DNA of 64,000 nt from the NCBI RefSeq assembly GCF_007991655.1, contig NZ_BJYT01000001.1, positions 496,001 to 560,000 on the forward strand, read 5' to 3'. The DNA is from Segetibacter aerophilus. GTDB taxonomy: Bacteria; Bacteroidota; Bacteroidia; Chitinophagales; Chitinophagaceae. Position numbers and translations under genes: made by a program. Of this stretch, positions 18,260 through 25,147 are shown in pieces (the stretch's first letter is position 1; each line of letters begins with the position of its first letter). The notes beneath the pieces were generated by a model. That model was given only the letters and a program-made list of their open reading frames with translations, did no database searches and had not been told where the DNA came from.

Positions 18260-18853
18260 ATGCTACAGACCTTATACAAGTATCTAATCCTACATAAAAA
18301 AGCGACCATCGCAGGCATAGGAACCTTTAGTGTTCATCGTACACCTGCGTCTCTCGACTTTGCTAATAAAGCGTTTATTGCTCCTGTTAATAGGTTCGAA
18401 TTTGATAACGATGAAGCCGCTGAGGATAAAAATCTTTACTCCTTTATTTCAAAAGAGCATACAATCGAAGAGCGTGAAGCTATGGATACTTTTGGTGCGT
18501 TTTCTCGTAATCTCAAAGAGAATCTTCAAACACAAGGCGCAGTAGAACTGCCCAGGCTTGGGTCATTGACGAGAGATGTAGCGGGAAAAATAACCTTTCG
18601 ACCAGTTGATCCAATTGCTTCTTTTTATCCTAATGTTCCCATAGAAACAACTTCAAACGAAGTGTTGAAAAAAGAGCCGGTCGCAGTCGAAGTGGAAGAA
18701 GAAGAGGTCCATGCCGAGGCGGAAATAGAGACAGAAGAGGTTAAAAGTAATTTAACTAAAAAAGAATACTGGTGGATCTTCGCCGTCGTGCTTGCTATTG
18801 CGGCTATAGCCGCAATCGTTTATTATTATAACGAGAATGGAAGTTTGAGATAA
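18260..18853 (+). CDS. HU-CCDC81-type protein with C-terminal membrane anchor
   Basis: A 197-residue protein. Residues 1-120 look like two HU-like CCDC81-type domains (YKYLILHKKATIAGIGTFSV near the N-terminus; VELPRLGSLTRDVAGKITF near 93-111). An acidic linker (VEVEEEEVHAEAEIETEE) follows, then a membrane helix (WWIFAVVLAIAAIAAIVYYY near 172-191). Many Bacteroidota relatives have a C-terminal SPOR domain after the helix; here the chain ends six residues after it (NENGSLR), so a SPOR domain is absent. The cytoplasmic HU part may bind protein or DNA. It is the last gene of the TPR-barrel operon. Confidence 0.83.
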   Translation: MLQTLYKYLILHKKATIAGIGTFSVHRTPASLDFANKAFIAPVNRFEFDNDEAAEDKNLYSFISKEHTIEEREAMDTFGAFSRNLKENLQTQGAVELPRLGSLTRDVAGKITFRPVDPIASFYPNVPIETTSNEVLKKEPVAVEVEEEEVHAEAEIETEEVKSNLTKKEYWWIFAVVLAIAAIAAIVYYYNENGSLR

Positions 18854-18940
18854 TCAGCGCGGTAAGAAGACGTTTATATTTTCGATGGCCCTTAATTAGT
18901 TTTTTTATTGGTTTACCAACCTACTCTCCCGATTTTTCTT

Positions 18941-18960
18941 TCGTTGCGACGCTCCGTTCA
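18941..18960 (-). repeat. Dispersed repeat, GAGCGTCGCAAC form
   Basis: The minus strand reads TGAACGGAGCGTCGCAACGA. It belongs to the GAGCGTGGCAACGATG branch and lies after the HU-CCDC81 gene. Confidence 0.65.
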
Positions 18961-18994
18961 TCTATTGTAATTCCAATTGGGCTTTAAAAGAAAT

Positions 18995-19023
18995 AAGTGA
19001 TAGTAACATTAAAACTATCACTT
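18995..19023. other. Perfect 10-bp inverted repeat
   Basis: AAGTGATAGT and ACTATCACTT are separated by 9 nt. On the minus strand the stem is followed by a T-rich stretch, so it may end the minus-strand 40-residue gene, whose stop is about 108 bp away. It may equally act on the plus strand after the HU-CCDC81 gene. Confidence 0.45.
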
Positions 19024-19130
19024 GTTATTCTTTATCATCAACAATAATGAGGGATAGCTCATGAATACAGCGAGATCGTATATTATACCTTTTTGACTAA
19101 TCTCTTGCATATTCAATCAAACCTCTGGTG

Positions 19131-19253
19131 CTAGTTGTTGCACTGTCCCAAAGCGTACCAAAGGATTATAAAAATGAGTATAGTACTAAAACATCCACCG
19201 CCTAATTTTTTTGCACCATAACCAGCTAATAGCCCTCTAAATAAATTGTTCAT
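19131..19253 (-). CDS. 40-residue single-pass membrane peptide
   Basis: A small frame with ATG (complement of 19251-19253) and TAG (complement of 19131-19133). It starts MNNLFRGLLAGYGAKKLGGG and continues with the hydrophobic CFSTILIFIILWYALGQCNN. The first half is basic and Gly-rich and the second is one membrane helix, so the layout is N-in with a short tail. Upstream is the A-rich AAAAATAGAAAAAC, normal for Bacteroidota initiation. I do not know a named family, but the composition is far from random and no other gene explains the region. Confidence 0.6.
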   Translation of the reverse strand: MNNLFRGLLAGYGAKKLGGGCFSTILIFIILWYALGQCNN

Positions 19254-19382
19254 GTTTTTCTATTTTTAGAATAAGACTTAAAAATTGTGCCATCAGAAAT
19301 TTAACGAGCGAAGAATAAGCTAGTAAACTTCGAGAGGACTATTAGGTTAGCTAATCATTTTTATTTTTTTATTTCGCGTACT

Positions 19383-19595
19383 ATGATCAACTCAAAAGAT
19401 CCATTGCATGGTAAAACGTTAGAGACAATCTTAACTGAACTGGTTAATTTGTACGGGTGGGAAGAACTCGGCAAAATCATTAAGATCAACTGTTTTAATA
19501 GTAACCCCAGCATTAAATCGAGCCTTACTTTTCTTAGGAAAACATTGTGGGCGCGCAAGAAAGTGGAGGAACTATACGTTAACTCTTTTAGCTAA
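19383..19595 (+). CDS. VF530 (DUF2132) family DNA-binding-type protein
   Basis: A 70-residue protein nearly all conserved family sequence: [16 protein letters not shown] (6-21), [15 protein letters not shown] (24-38), [20 protein letters not shown] (41-60) and [10 protein letters not shown]530 proteins are small, mostly helical and thought to bind DNA, though a precise role is not established. The ATG at 19383 gives the standard start. It stands alone on the plus strand, with the 40-residue membrane peptide divergent upstream. The assignment is confident; the function is not. Confidence 0.9.
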   Translation: MINSKDPLHGKTLETILTELVNLYGWEELGKIIKINCFNSNPSIKSSLTFLRKTLWARKKVEELYVNSFS

Positions 19596-19719
19596 CAACG
19601 CTGCCCTAAAAAAGACGGCATCTCTTTTCTGACAATATGGGATTATTACAGGAAGTTTGTACCTCTAAATAATTCTTAGCCTGCAAGTTTTCCTACGGGA
19701 AAACGATAATTTAATTTTG

Positions 19720-20490
19720 ATGAAGAAAGTAGTTTTACTTATTGCGATTATTTTTTGTTTCAGTTCTGCATATTCTCAGCAAAAAACACTTACCGAAAAC
19801 TTTTTAAATAATGTAGGAGATACCGTAGTTGTTGTAGGGAAAATTTATGGCGGTGCTTTTCTTATTCACGTAAAAACAAAACCCACTTTCTTAAACCTTG
19901 GCGACACTAGCCCAACCCATAGGCTCATCATAAGAATTGAACCGGAGGACAGAGACAAGTTCCCGTCTCCCCCTGAAACTTTTTTTCTAAACAAAATAAT
20001 CCAGGTTAGAGGAAAATTGCAAGAGTATAAGGGATCAGCCCTCATACAAGTATCAGAACCTTCAATGATAAAAACAGAATTTTCGGCTGGCTTAAATAGT
20101 AAAGCAGACACAGCTACATCCGGTGGTTATATTGGTATAGGTGCCATAAAAACAACTGATTTTTCTCCTAAGATTACTTCTTCTTTAAGGCTGATTGTTC
20201 CTGACTCCATTCTGCAAACGACCTGGATAAAAAGTGTCGCAGAAAAAGCGGCCGAAGAAAAGAAACGAAATGTTCATGTTGTGCAAAAAAATATCGATCT
20301 AAGAACAGCACCTACAAGTGACGCACCGTTAATAGCCCAACTAAAACCCGGGATGCTGGTATCGGTTCTATACACTTCTAAAAAGTGGAGTTATGTAAGT
20401 ATTGGTTCAGTAGATGGATTCAATAATGTCAACGGTTTTATCAAGCATAAAAGATTTAAGCATTTAAGGAAGTTGCCGGTCCAAGAATAG
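19720..20490 (+). CDS. Exported protein with SH3-like C-terminal domain
   Basis: A 256-residue secreted protein. The signal peptide is MKKVVLLIAIIFCFSSAYSQ. Residues 25-120 (NNVGDTVVVVGKIYGGAF to VRGKLQEYKGSALIQVSEP) look like an OB-type small beta fold. The C-terminal 70 residues form a bacterial SH3 domain: NVHVVQKNIDLRTAPTSDAP, then LKPGMLVSVLYTSKKWSYVS and GFIKHKRF. SH3b domains often bind peptidoglycan or peptides. ATG at 19720 directly follows a TTG that would add one Met. No partner gene is evident. The function is unknown. Confidence 0.75.
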   Translation: MKKVVLLIAIIFCFSSAYSQQKTLTENFLNNVGDTVVVVGKIYGGAFLIHVKTKPTFLNLGDTSPTHRLIIRIEPEDRDKFPSPPETFFLNKIIQVRGKLQEYKGSALIQVSEPSMIKTEFSAGLNSKADTATSGGYIGIGAIKTTDFSPKITSSLRLIVPDSILQTTWIKSVAEKAAEEKKRNVHVVQKNIDLRTAPTSDAPLIAQLKPGMLVSVLYTSKKWSYVSIGSVDGFNNVNGFIKHKRFKHLRKLPVQE

Positions 20491-20603
20491 TTTGCCGTTT
20501 TTTGAATTTGTACCTGTTTTGTTTCAAACCTTCTATCACTTTTTAAATAGTTCAAGTGACTACTTTAACCATTTCTTTTAATTGCATCAACTAGTTTTAT
20601 TAG

Positions 20604-21329
20604 GTGAATTCAATACTTAAACAAACTCTTACGTTTATCATTCTACTTTTCATCACGCTTAGCGGGATGGCTCAGAGAAAAATGATTAATGGTGTGTTAC
20701 GAGATAGTACAACTCTTTTTCCTATCGCAGCTGGAACTATAACAAATAGTGCAACTGGTAAAACGGTTAAGACCGATAATGTTGGTTTCTTTAAATTGGA
20801 AGCAGGTGCAAACGATTTCATTTACGCTTCTGCAAAGTCTTATCGATTCGATACATTGAAGTATTCACTGATGTTCACAGATACCATTACCATTTATCTA
20901 CCATTTTCCGGCAACGTGCTTCCTGTGGTTACAGTGAAGGGACAGTACACGCGGTACCAACTTGACAGCATCGAGCGAAAAAAAGCTTTTGAAGAAAACA
21001 GGGGAACAGTTTTAAAAACACTTTCAACTGATCACCCTTCAGGTTTCGGGCTGACGTTCAACCTGGATAATGTTTTTAAGAAAAAATACCGCAACCAGAA
21101 GGGTGAGGAAAGAGTTTTTAGCATTCTTGAAAAAAGCGCTTATGTCGACTACAGGTTCTCTCCAAACCTTGTTGCTTACTATACAGGTTATAAAGGCGAA
21201 AAGCTTAGAACGTTTATGAACCTTTATTCTCCATCTTTCGAATGGTTGAGGCAACATCCAACGAACGAAGATGTGCTGTACTATATTAATGACAAGCTGA
21301 AAATTTTTAAGGCAAAAGGTTCGAAATAA
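20604..21329 (+). CDS. Exported protein with CarboxypepD-regulatory-like domain
   Basis: A 241-residue exported protein starting at GTG: signal peptide MNSILKQTLTFIILLFITLS then GMAQ. Residues 25-100 resemble the CarboxypepD-reg-like domain seen at the N-terminus of TonB receptors (MINGVLRDSTTLFPIAAGTI and DNVGFFKLEAGAND). The rest has no barrel; it is charged and helix-rich (LDSIERKKAFEENRGT) and ends KIFKAKGSK. I do not recognise a function. The GTG start is chosen because no ATG gives the signal peptide. It is probably monocistronic. Confidence 0.75.
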   Translation: MNSILKQTLTFIILLFITLSGMAQRKMINGVLRDSTTLFPIAAGTITNSATGKTVKTDNVGFFKLEAGANDFIYASAKSYRFDTLKYSLMFTDTITIYLPFSGNVLPVVTVKGQYTRYQLDSIERKKAFEENRGTVLKTLSTDHPSGFGLTFNLDNVFKKKYRNQKGEERVFSILEKSAYVDYRFSPNLVAYYTGYKGEKLRTFMNLYSPSFEWLRQHPTNEDVLYYINDKLKIFKAKGSK

Positions 21330-21401
21330 TTTTGAACTAAAGGTCAACGGAAAGCCTTCTTACCTATTTTTTTATACCGCAACTCTTAGATCAGATCCTC
21401 C

Positions 21402-21417
21402 AAATACGGACGTATTT
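21402..21417. promoter_or_regulatory. Inverted repeat upstream of the HtrA gene (possible operator)
   Basis: AAATACG and CGTATTT surround a 2-bp centre, about 128 bp before the protease ATG. A second small inverted repeat, AGCGT/ACGCT, lies at 21445-21459. Either could be an operator for a stress regulator, but there is no direct evidence. Confidence 0.35.
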
Positions 21418-21544
21418 CTAAAACACTGCTCTATTCATTGTTTCAGCGTTTAACACGCTATTTACAAATTTCCTCAGAATCGCTTCAGAAGTGGATAGTA
21501 AGATTGTATAGTAATTAAATCTAAACTTAAAATTTTTGAAAGCC

Positions 21545-23065
21545 ATGACATCAAAACAATTAGTAGCAGTAGTTCTAATTAGCGCAGCTACTTCAGTTGG
21601 AAGTGTTTTGGGAGTTAGCAAATATCAGCAACAACAACTTGCATCTAATCTTCCTGAAACAACTTCTATTTTTCAAAATGCCCGCTATACCGGGGAAAGT
21701 GCGGTAGGCGGACCAGTAGTTGACTTTGAAAAGGCAGCTACAAAAGCAGCTCCGGCTGTAGTTCACATTAAAGTTCGTATTAAGCCGAAGCAGGTTGCAG
21801 CAGGTCCGGAAGACGTGCAGGACAATCCGTTTAAGGATTTCTTCGGTGATGGTTTTGGAGACATGTTTGGTGGAAGAGGAGGATCTCGTCCATCGCCTGA
21901 ACAAAGAGGATCAGGATCTGGTGTCGCTATTAGTGCTGATGGTTATATTGTAACCAACAACCACGTAGTTGACAAAGCGGATGAAATTGTTGTGACCCTT
22001 AACAACAAAAAAGATTACAAGGCAAAAGTGATCGGAAAGGATCCAAGTACAGATTTAGCCGTTATTAAAATTGAGGCCAATAATCTTCCATACCTCACGT
22101 TTGCAAACTCTGATGACGTTCACCTTGGACAGTGGGTTTTGGCAATTGGTTATCCTCTAAACCTTGAAACTACCGTTACCTCTGGTATCGTTAGTGCAAA
22201 GTCAAGAAGCATTGGAGTTAACAGCCGTAACAGTAGCTCTCCGATTGAATCTTTTATTCAAACCGATGCTGCAGTTAACCCGGGAAACAGTGGCGGTGCG
22301 TTAGTAAATACTGATGGTGACGTGATTGGTATCAACAGTGCGATTGCTTCTCCAACAGGTTCTTATGCAGGTTATGCTTATGCTATTCCTTCAAACCTTG
22401 TCAAAAAGGTTGTGAATGACATCGTAAAATATGGTGCTACTAAAAGGGCTTACCTCGGCATCATGTACGGCAACGACCAGATGAGTGAAGAGGATCGTGC
22501 AAAGAATAATGTGAAAGAAGGTGACGGTGTCTTTGTAATGGACGTTGCTAAAGGTAGTGCGGCAGATGAAGCAGGTGTGCAAAAAGGTGACTTCGTAACC
22601 AAAGTAAACGGACAAACCATCAACTCTGGTAGCGAAATGGTGGAGAAAATTGCTTCACTACATCCTGGTGATAAAATCTCTTTGACTTACCAGCACAACG
22701 GTGTAGAGAAAACTGCAACTGCAACCTTAAAAGGAACTTCAGGTACTTATGCAAGCATCAAGCAACAAGTGGTTGAGCAACTTGGTGCAAGTTTCGAAGA
22801 ACTTGACAAGAGCAAAGCTGCACAGTTACGCCTTTCAAATGGTGTTGTTGTGAAAGATCTTGGACAAGGAATCTTAACCGAACAAACAAGAATTAAAGCA
22901 GGTTTTATTATTACTAAAGTGAATAATACAAGAATTAATACTATTGATGAATTAAAGGCTGCTTTGAAAAATGCCGGAAATAGTGCGATCATCAGTGGAG
23001 TGTATCCGCAACAACCGCAGACTGAATATCAATACGCTTTAAACGATCTAAACGGACAGGAATAG
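21545..23065 (+). CDS. Periplasmic HtrA/DegP-type serine protease
   Basis: A 506-residue Do-like protease/chaperone of the envelope. The N-terminal membrane anchor or signal is LVAVVLISAATSVGSVLG. The catalytic triad is His140 (NNHVVD), Asp170 (DPSTDLAVIK) and Ser249 (GNSGGAL). Two PDZ domains follow; the first holds YLGIMYG and GDGVFVMDVAKGSAADEAG, the second GVVVKDLGQG. The loop after residue 80 is Gly/Phe-rich (FFGDGFGDMFGGRGGS). The ATG at 21545 is preferred over a TTG 9 bp upstream. The stop codon is inside the first unit of a heptamer array. A strong terminator follows about 180 bp later. Confidence 0.95.
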   Translation: MTSKQLVAVVLISAATSVGSVLGVSKYQQQQLASNLPETTSIFQNARYTGESAVGGPVVDFEKAATKAAPAVVHIKVRIKPKQVAAGPEDVQDNPFKDFFGDGFGDMFGGRGGSRPSPEQRGSGSGVAISADGYIVTNNHVVDKADEIVVTLNNKKDYKAKVIGKDPSTDLAVIKIEANNLPYLTFANSDDVHLGQWVLAIGYPLNLETTVTSGIVSAKSRSIGVNSRNSSSPIESFIQTDAAVNPGNSGGALVNTDGDVIGINSAIASPTGSYAGYAYAIPSNLVKKVVNDIVKYGATKRAYLGIMYGNDQMSEEDRAKNNVKEGDGVFVMDVAKGSAADEAGVQKGDFVTKVNGQTINSGSEMVEKIASLHPGDKISLTYQHNGVEKTATATLKGTSGTYASIKQQVVEQLGASFEELDKSKAAQLRLSNGVVVKDLGQGILTEQTRIKAGFIITKVNNTRINTIDELKAALKNAGNSAIISGVYPQQPQTEYQYALNDLNGQE

Positions 23066-23180
23066 TGAGGAGTGAATAGTGAATAGTGAATAGTGAATAG
23101 TGAATAGTGAGTATTGAAAATGAATAGTGAACAATGAATAGTGAATAGTGGGAAGAGTGAGCATTGAAAATCGAGGCGAT
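23060..23180 (+). repeat. GAATAGT heptamer tandem array starting in the HtrA stop codon
   Basis: Seven-base units GAATAGT are repeated at least five times perfectly (23074-23108), with variants such as GAACAAT and two GAGTATTGAAAAT/GAGCATTGAAAAT spacers. The first GAATAGT (23060-23066) includes the TAG stop of the protease. A partial relative follows era. Confidence 0.85.
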
Positions 23181-23243
23181 CAAGGGTAATTCTCATTATT
23201 CATTTTTCATTAAAAAATTTCATTTCGTTGTTTAGGTTTAGTT

Positions 23244-23273
23244 AGCCCCGTCTGGTAGCAGGCGGGGTTTTTT
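23244..23273 (+). terminator. Rho-independent terminator after the HtrA gene
   Basis: AGCCCCGTCTG pairs with CAGGCGGGGT around a GTAG loop, followed by a T run. It is a strong GC-rich terminator just before the response regulator. Confidence 0.88.
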
Positions 23274-23285
23274 ATGCGGTATGTA

Positions 23286-23293
23286 TAATTTCG
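23286..23293 (+). promoter_or_regulatory. Candidate -7 element for the response regulator
   Basis: TAATTTCG has one mismatch to TAnnTTTG and lies 17 bp before the ATG. It is weak, but it is right after the terminator and would give a very short leader. Confidence 0.25.
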
Positions 23294-23309
23294 GCAAAAA
23301 GTTTATGCA

Positions 23310-23990
23310 ATGAAAATTTTGATAATAGAAGATGAAATTGCTTTGCAACAATCAATTCAAAAATATCTTGAACACCAGGGATATGTTTGCGAAACGGCGA
23401 GCGACTTTAAAGCAGGATTAGAAAAAGTTAGATCCTTCAACTATGACTGTGTTTTGGTAGATATAGGCTTGCCATACGGAAGTGGGCTAGACATTGTAAA
23501 AGAGCTGAAAGAAATTGAGTCGAAATCAGGTATCATTATTATTTCGGCAAAAAATGCTTTGGAAGATAAATTGAAAGGACTCGAATATGGCTCTGATGAT
23601 TATCTCACGAAACCTTTTCATTTGTCCGAATTAAATGCCCGTGTAAACGCGATCCTTCGTCGTAGAAATTTTGGGGGAAGCAAGATTATACAATTTGAGG
23701 AAATCAAAATAAACCCTGACGGACAGCAAGTCTTTGTAAATAACAAACCTATAGAATTAACGGAAAAGGAATACCAGTTGCTTGAATACTTCATAGCAAA
23801 TCAGCGACGTGTTTTAACAAAGGCAGCGATAGCAGAGCACATTTGGGGCGATGAATATGAGCAGGTAAGTAACTACGATTTCATTTATACTCACATAAAA
23901 AATCTTCGGAAAAAACTGGTAGATGCAGGTTGCGAAGACTATATAAAAACAGTGTACGGAACTGGATATCGTTTTACAGAAAACCAATAA
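23310..23990 (+). CDS. OmpR/PhoB-type response regulator, orphan
   Basis: A 226-residue two-component regulator. The receiver domain (1-120) has the acidic pair Glu7-Asp8, phospho-acceptor Asp51 in VLVDIGLP, Ser/Thr in IIISAKN, and Lys in LTKPFH. The winged-helix DNA-binding domain (about 128-224) has IELTEKEYQLLEYF, the recognition region YDFIYTHIKNLRKKL and the terminal wing KTVYGTGYRF. No histidine kinase is adjacent: the next gene is convergent and the preceding gene is behind a terminator. The cognate kinase must therefore lie elsewhere. Confidence 0.93.
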   Translation: MKILIIEDEIALQQSIQKYLEHQGYVCETASDFKAGLEKVRSFNYDCVLVDIGLPYGSGLDIVKELKEIESKSGIIIISAKNALEDKLKGLEYGSDDYLTKPFHLSELNARVNAILRRRNFGGSKIIQFEEIKINPDGQQVFVNNKPIELTEKEYQLLEYFIANQRRVLTKAAIAEHIWGDEYEQVSNYDFIYTHIKNLRKKLVDAGCEDYIKTVYGTGYRFTENQ

Positions 23991-24040
23991 CGCCTGGAAG
24001 CTTTAATTGATTTTAGCATAAATAATCAAAAACTTCAAAA

Positions 24041-24853
24041 TCACCCCATCTTCCTGTTTCTTACATACACCAGGATAATATTATTTTTTCCAGTGTTTCT
24101 TTCGTCTATTTCAAATCTATTCAGGTTTTTAATTAAAGGAACAAGCTTTTTAAAGCCATAGTTGCGGGGATCAAAGTCCGGTTGTCTTTTTAAAATAAGG
24201 TTTCCAAGGTCTCCTAAAAATGTCCATCCTTCTTCGTCAGCAAGGTCGTTGATGCTGTCTTCAATTAATTTTACAAGGTCCGTATCAACCTTCTCAATGG
24301 GTTCTATTTCAGTTTTAACTGGTACTACGTCAGGTGCTTCCGGCTTTGGTTTTTTCCTTGATCTCGATTTTTTCGGTTCTGGCTTTTCTGACTTTTTCAA
24401 GGGAGCTGCATCTGCCTTTAAAATTTCGATATAGATGAATTTATCGCAAGCCGAAATAAAAGGCACAGGGGTTTTCTTTTCACCAATGCCAAACACCTTC
24501 ATGCCCGCTTCTCTAAGTCTTATTGCCAGTCTTGTAAAATCGCTATCGCTGGAGACAATACAAAAACCGTCTACCCGGCCTGAATATAAAATGTCCATCG
24601 CTTCAATGATCATTGCCGAATCAGTGGCATTTTTCCCGGAGGTGTAACTGTACTGTTGTACCGGTGTTATTGCACTTTCCAAAAGCACACCTTTCCATCC
24701 GGAAACTGTCGGCTTTGTCCAGTCCGCATAAATCCTTTTAAATGTTGGCGTCCCGTATTTGGCAATCTCCTCCAACATCTCTTTAATGTTACTATATGGA
24801 ACATTGTCTGCGTCTATTAATACAGCAAGCCTTAAATCTTTAATGGTCTCCAT
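24041..24853 (-). CDS. NYN-domain ribonuclease-like protein with OST-HTH/LOTUS domain
   Basis: A 270-residue protein. Residues 1-150 form an NYN (LabA/DUF88, PIN-like) domain with acidic metal-site residues in LAVLIDADNV (9-18), KNATDSAMIIEAMDIL and GFCIVSSDSDFTRLAIRLR. A Lys/Pro-rich linker (KKSEKPEPKKSRSRKKPKP) follows, then a C-terminal OST-HTH/LOTUS winged helix (about 190-265, with EGWTFLGDLGNLILKRQPDF and YGFKKLVPLIKNL). The NYN fold cleaves RNA and LOTUS binds RNA, so it is probably an RNA-processing or silencing factor. It is convergent with the response regulator and stands alone on its strand. Confidence 0.9.
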   Translation of the reverse strand: METIKDLRLAVLIDADNVPYSNIKEMLEEIAKYGTPTFKRIYADWTKPTVSGWKGVLLESAITPVQQYSYTSGKNATDSAMIIEAMDILYSGRVDGFCIVSSDSDFTRLAIRLREAGMKVFGIGEKKTPVPFISACDKFIYIEILKADAAPLKKSEKPEPKKSRSRKKPKPEAPDVVPVKTEIEPIEKVDTDLVKLIEDSINDLADEEGWTFLGDLGNLILKRQPDFDPRNYGFKKLVPLIKNLNRFEIDERNTGKNNIILVYVRNRKMG

Positions 24854-25147
24854 AACGCAAATTACACTTTATACAGTTATTCGATTATGCACATAATTTT
24901 AATCTAAATAGATTGAACACTATAGAGCGCTGCATTACAAGGAGGCGACTAAAACCGCATTATTATTCGGGAGTTTGTACTATGAACAGCGATTTTAATT
25001 GATTTGACAGTAGATTTTCAAAAAGGAGAATAATTTTATTATCATTTTTTTATTTCTTAATATTAACAGAGCGTTTTAAAAATCCTGTTTTGGGAAATCT
25101 AAAACGAGGTGTTGTATCATTCGAAAAGCTAAAACTAAACTTGCCAT
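24854..25147. other. Divergent intergenic region before susC-like gene
   Basis: This AT-rich 294-bp gap must contain the promoter of the SusC/SusD pair. No repeat copy, small gene or good -7/-33 pair is seen, and no sensor or anti-sigma gene that usually controls such pairs is nearby. Confidence 0.5.

Noticed and set aside
19712-19719. TAATTTTG promoter -7 match
   Set aside because: It touches the ATG of the SH3-domain gene, so it could not give a normal leader; chance match.
23060-23180. CRISPR-like array
   Set aside because: The units are 7 bp and directly abutting with no unique spacers, and no cas genes are present.
22992-23183. Minus-strand frame with HYSLFTIHYS repeats after the HtrA gene
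   Set aside because: It is simply the translation of the GAATAGT heptamer array on the other strand.
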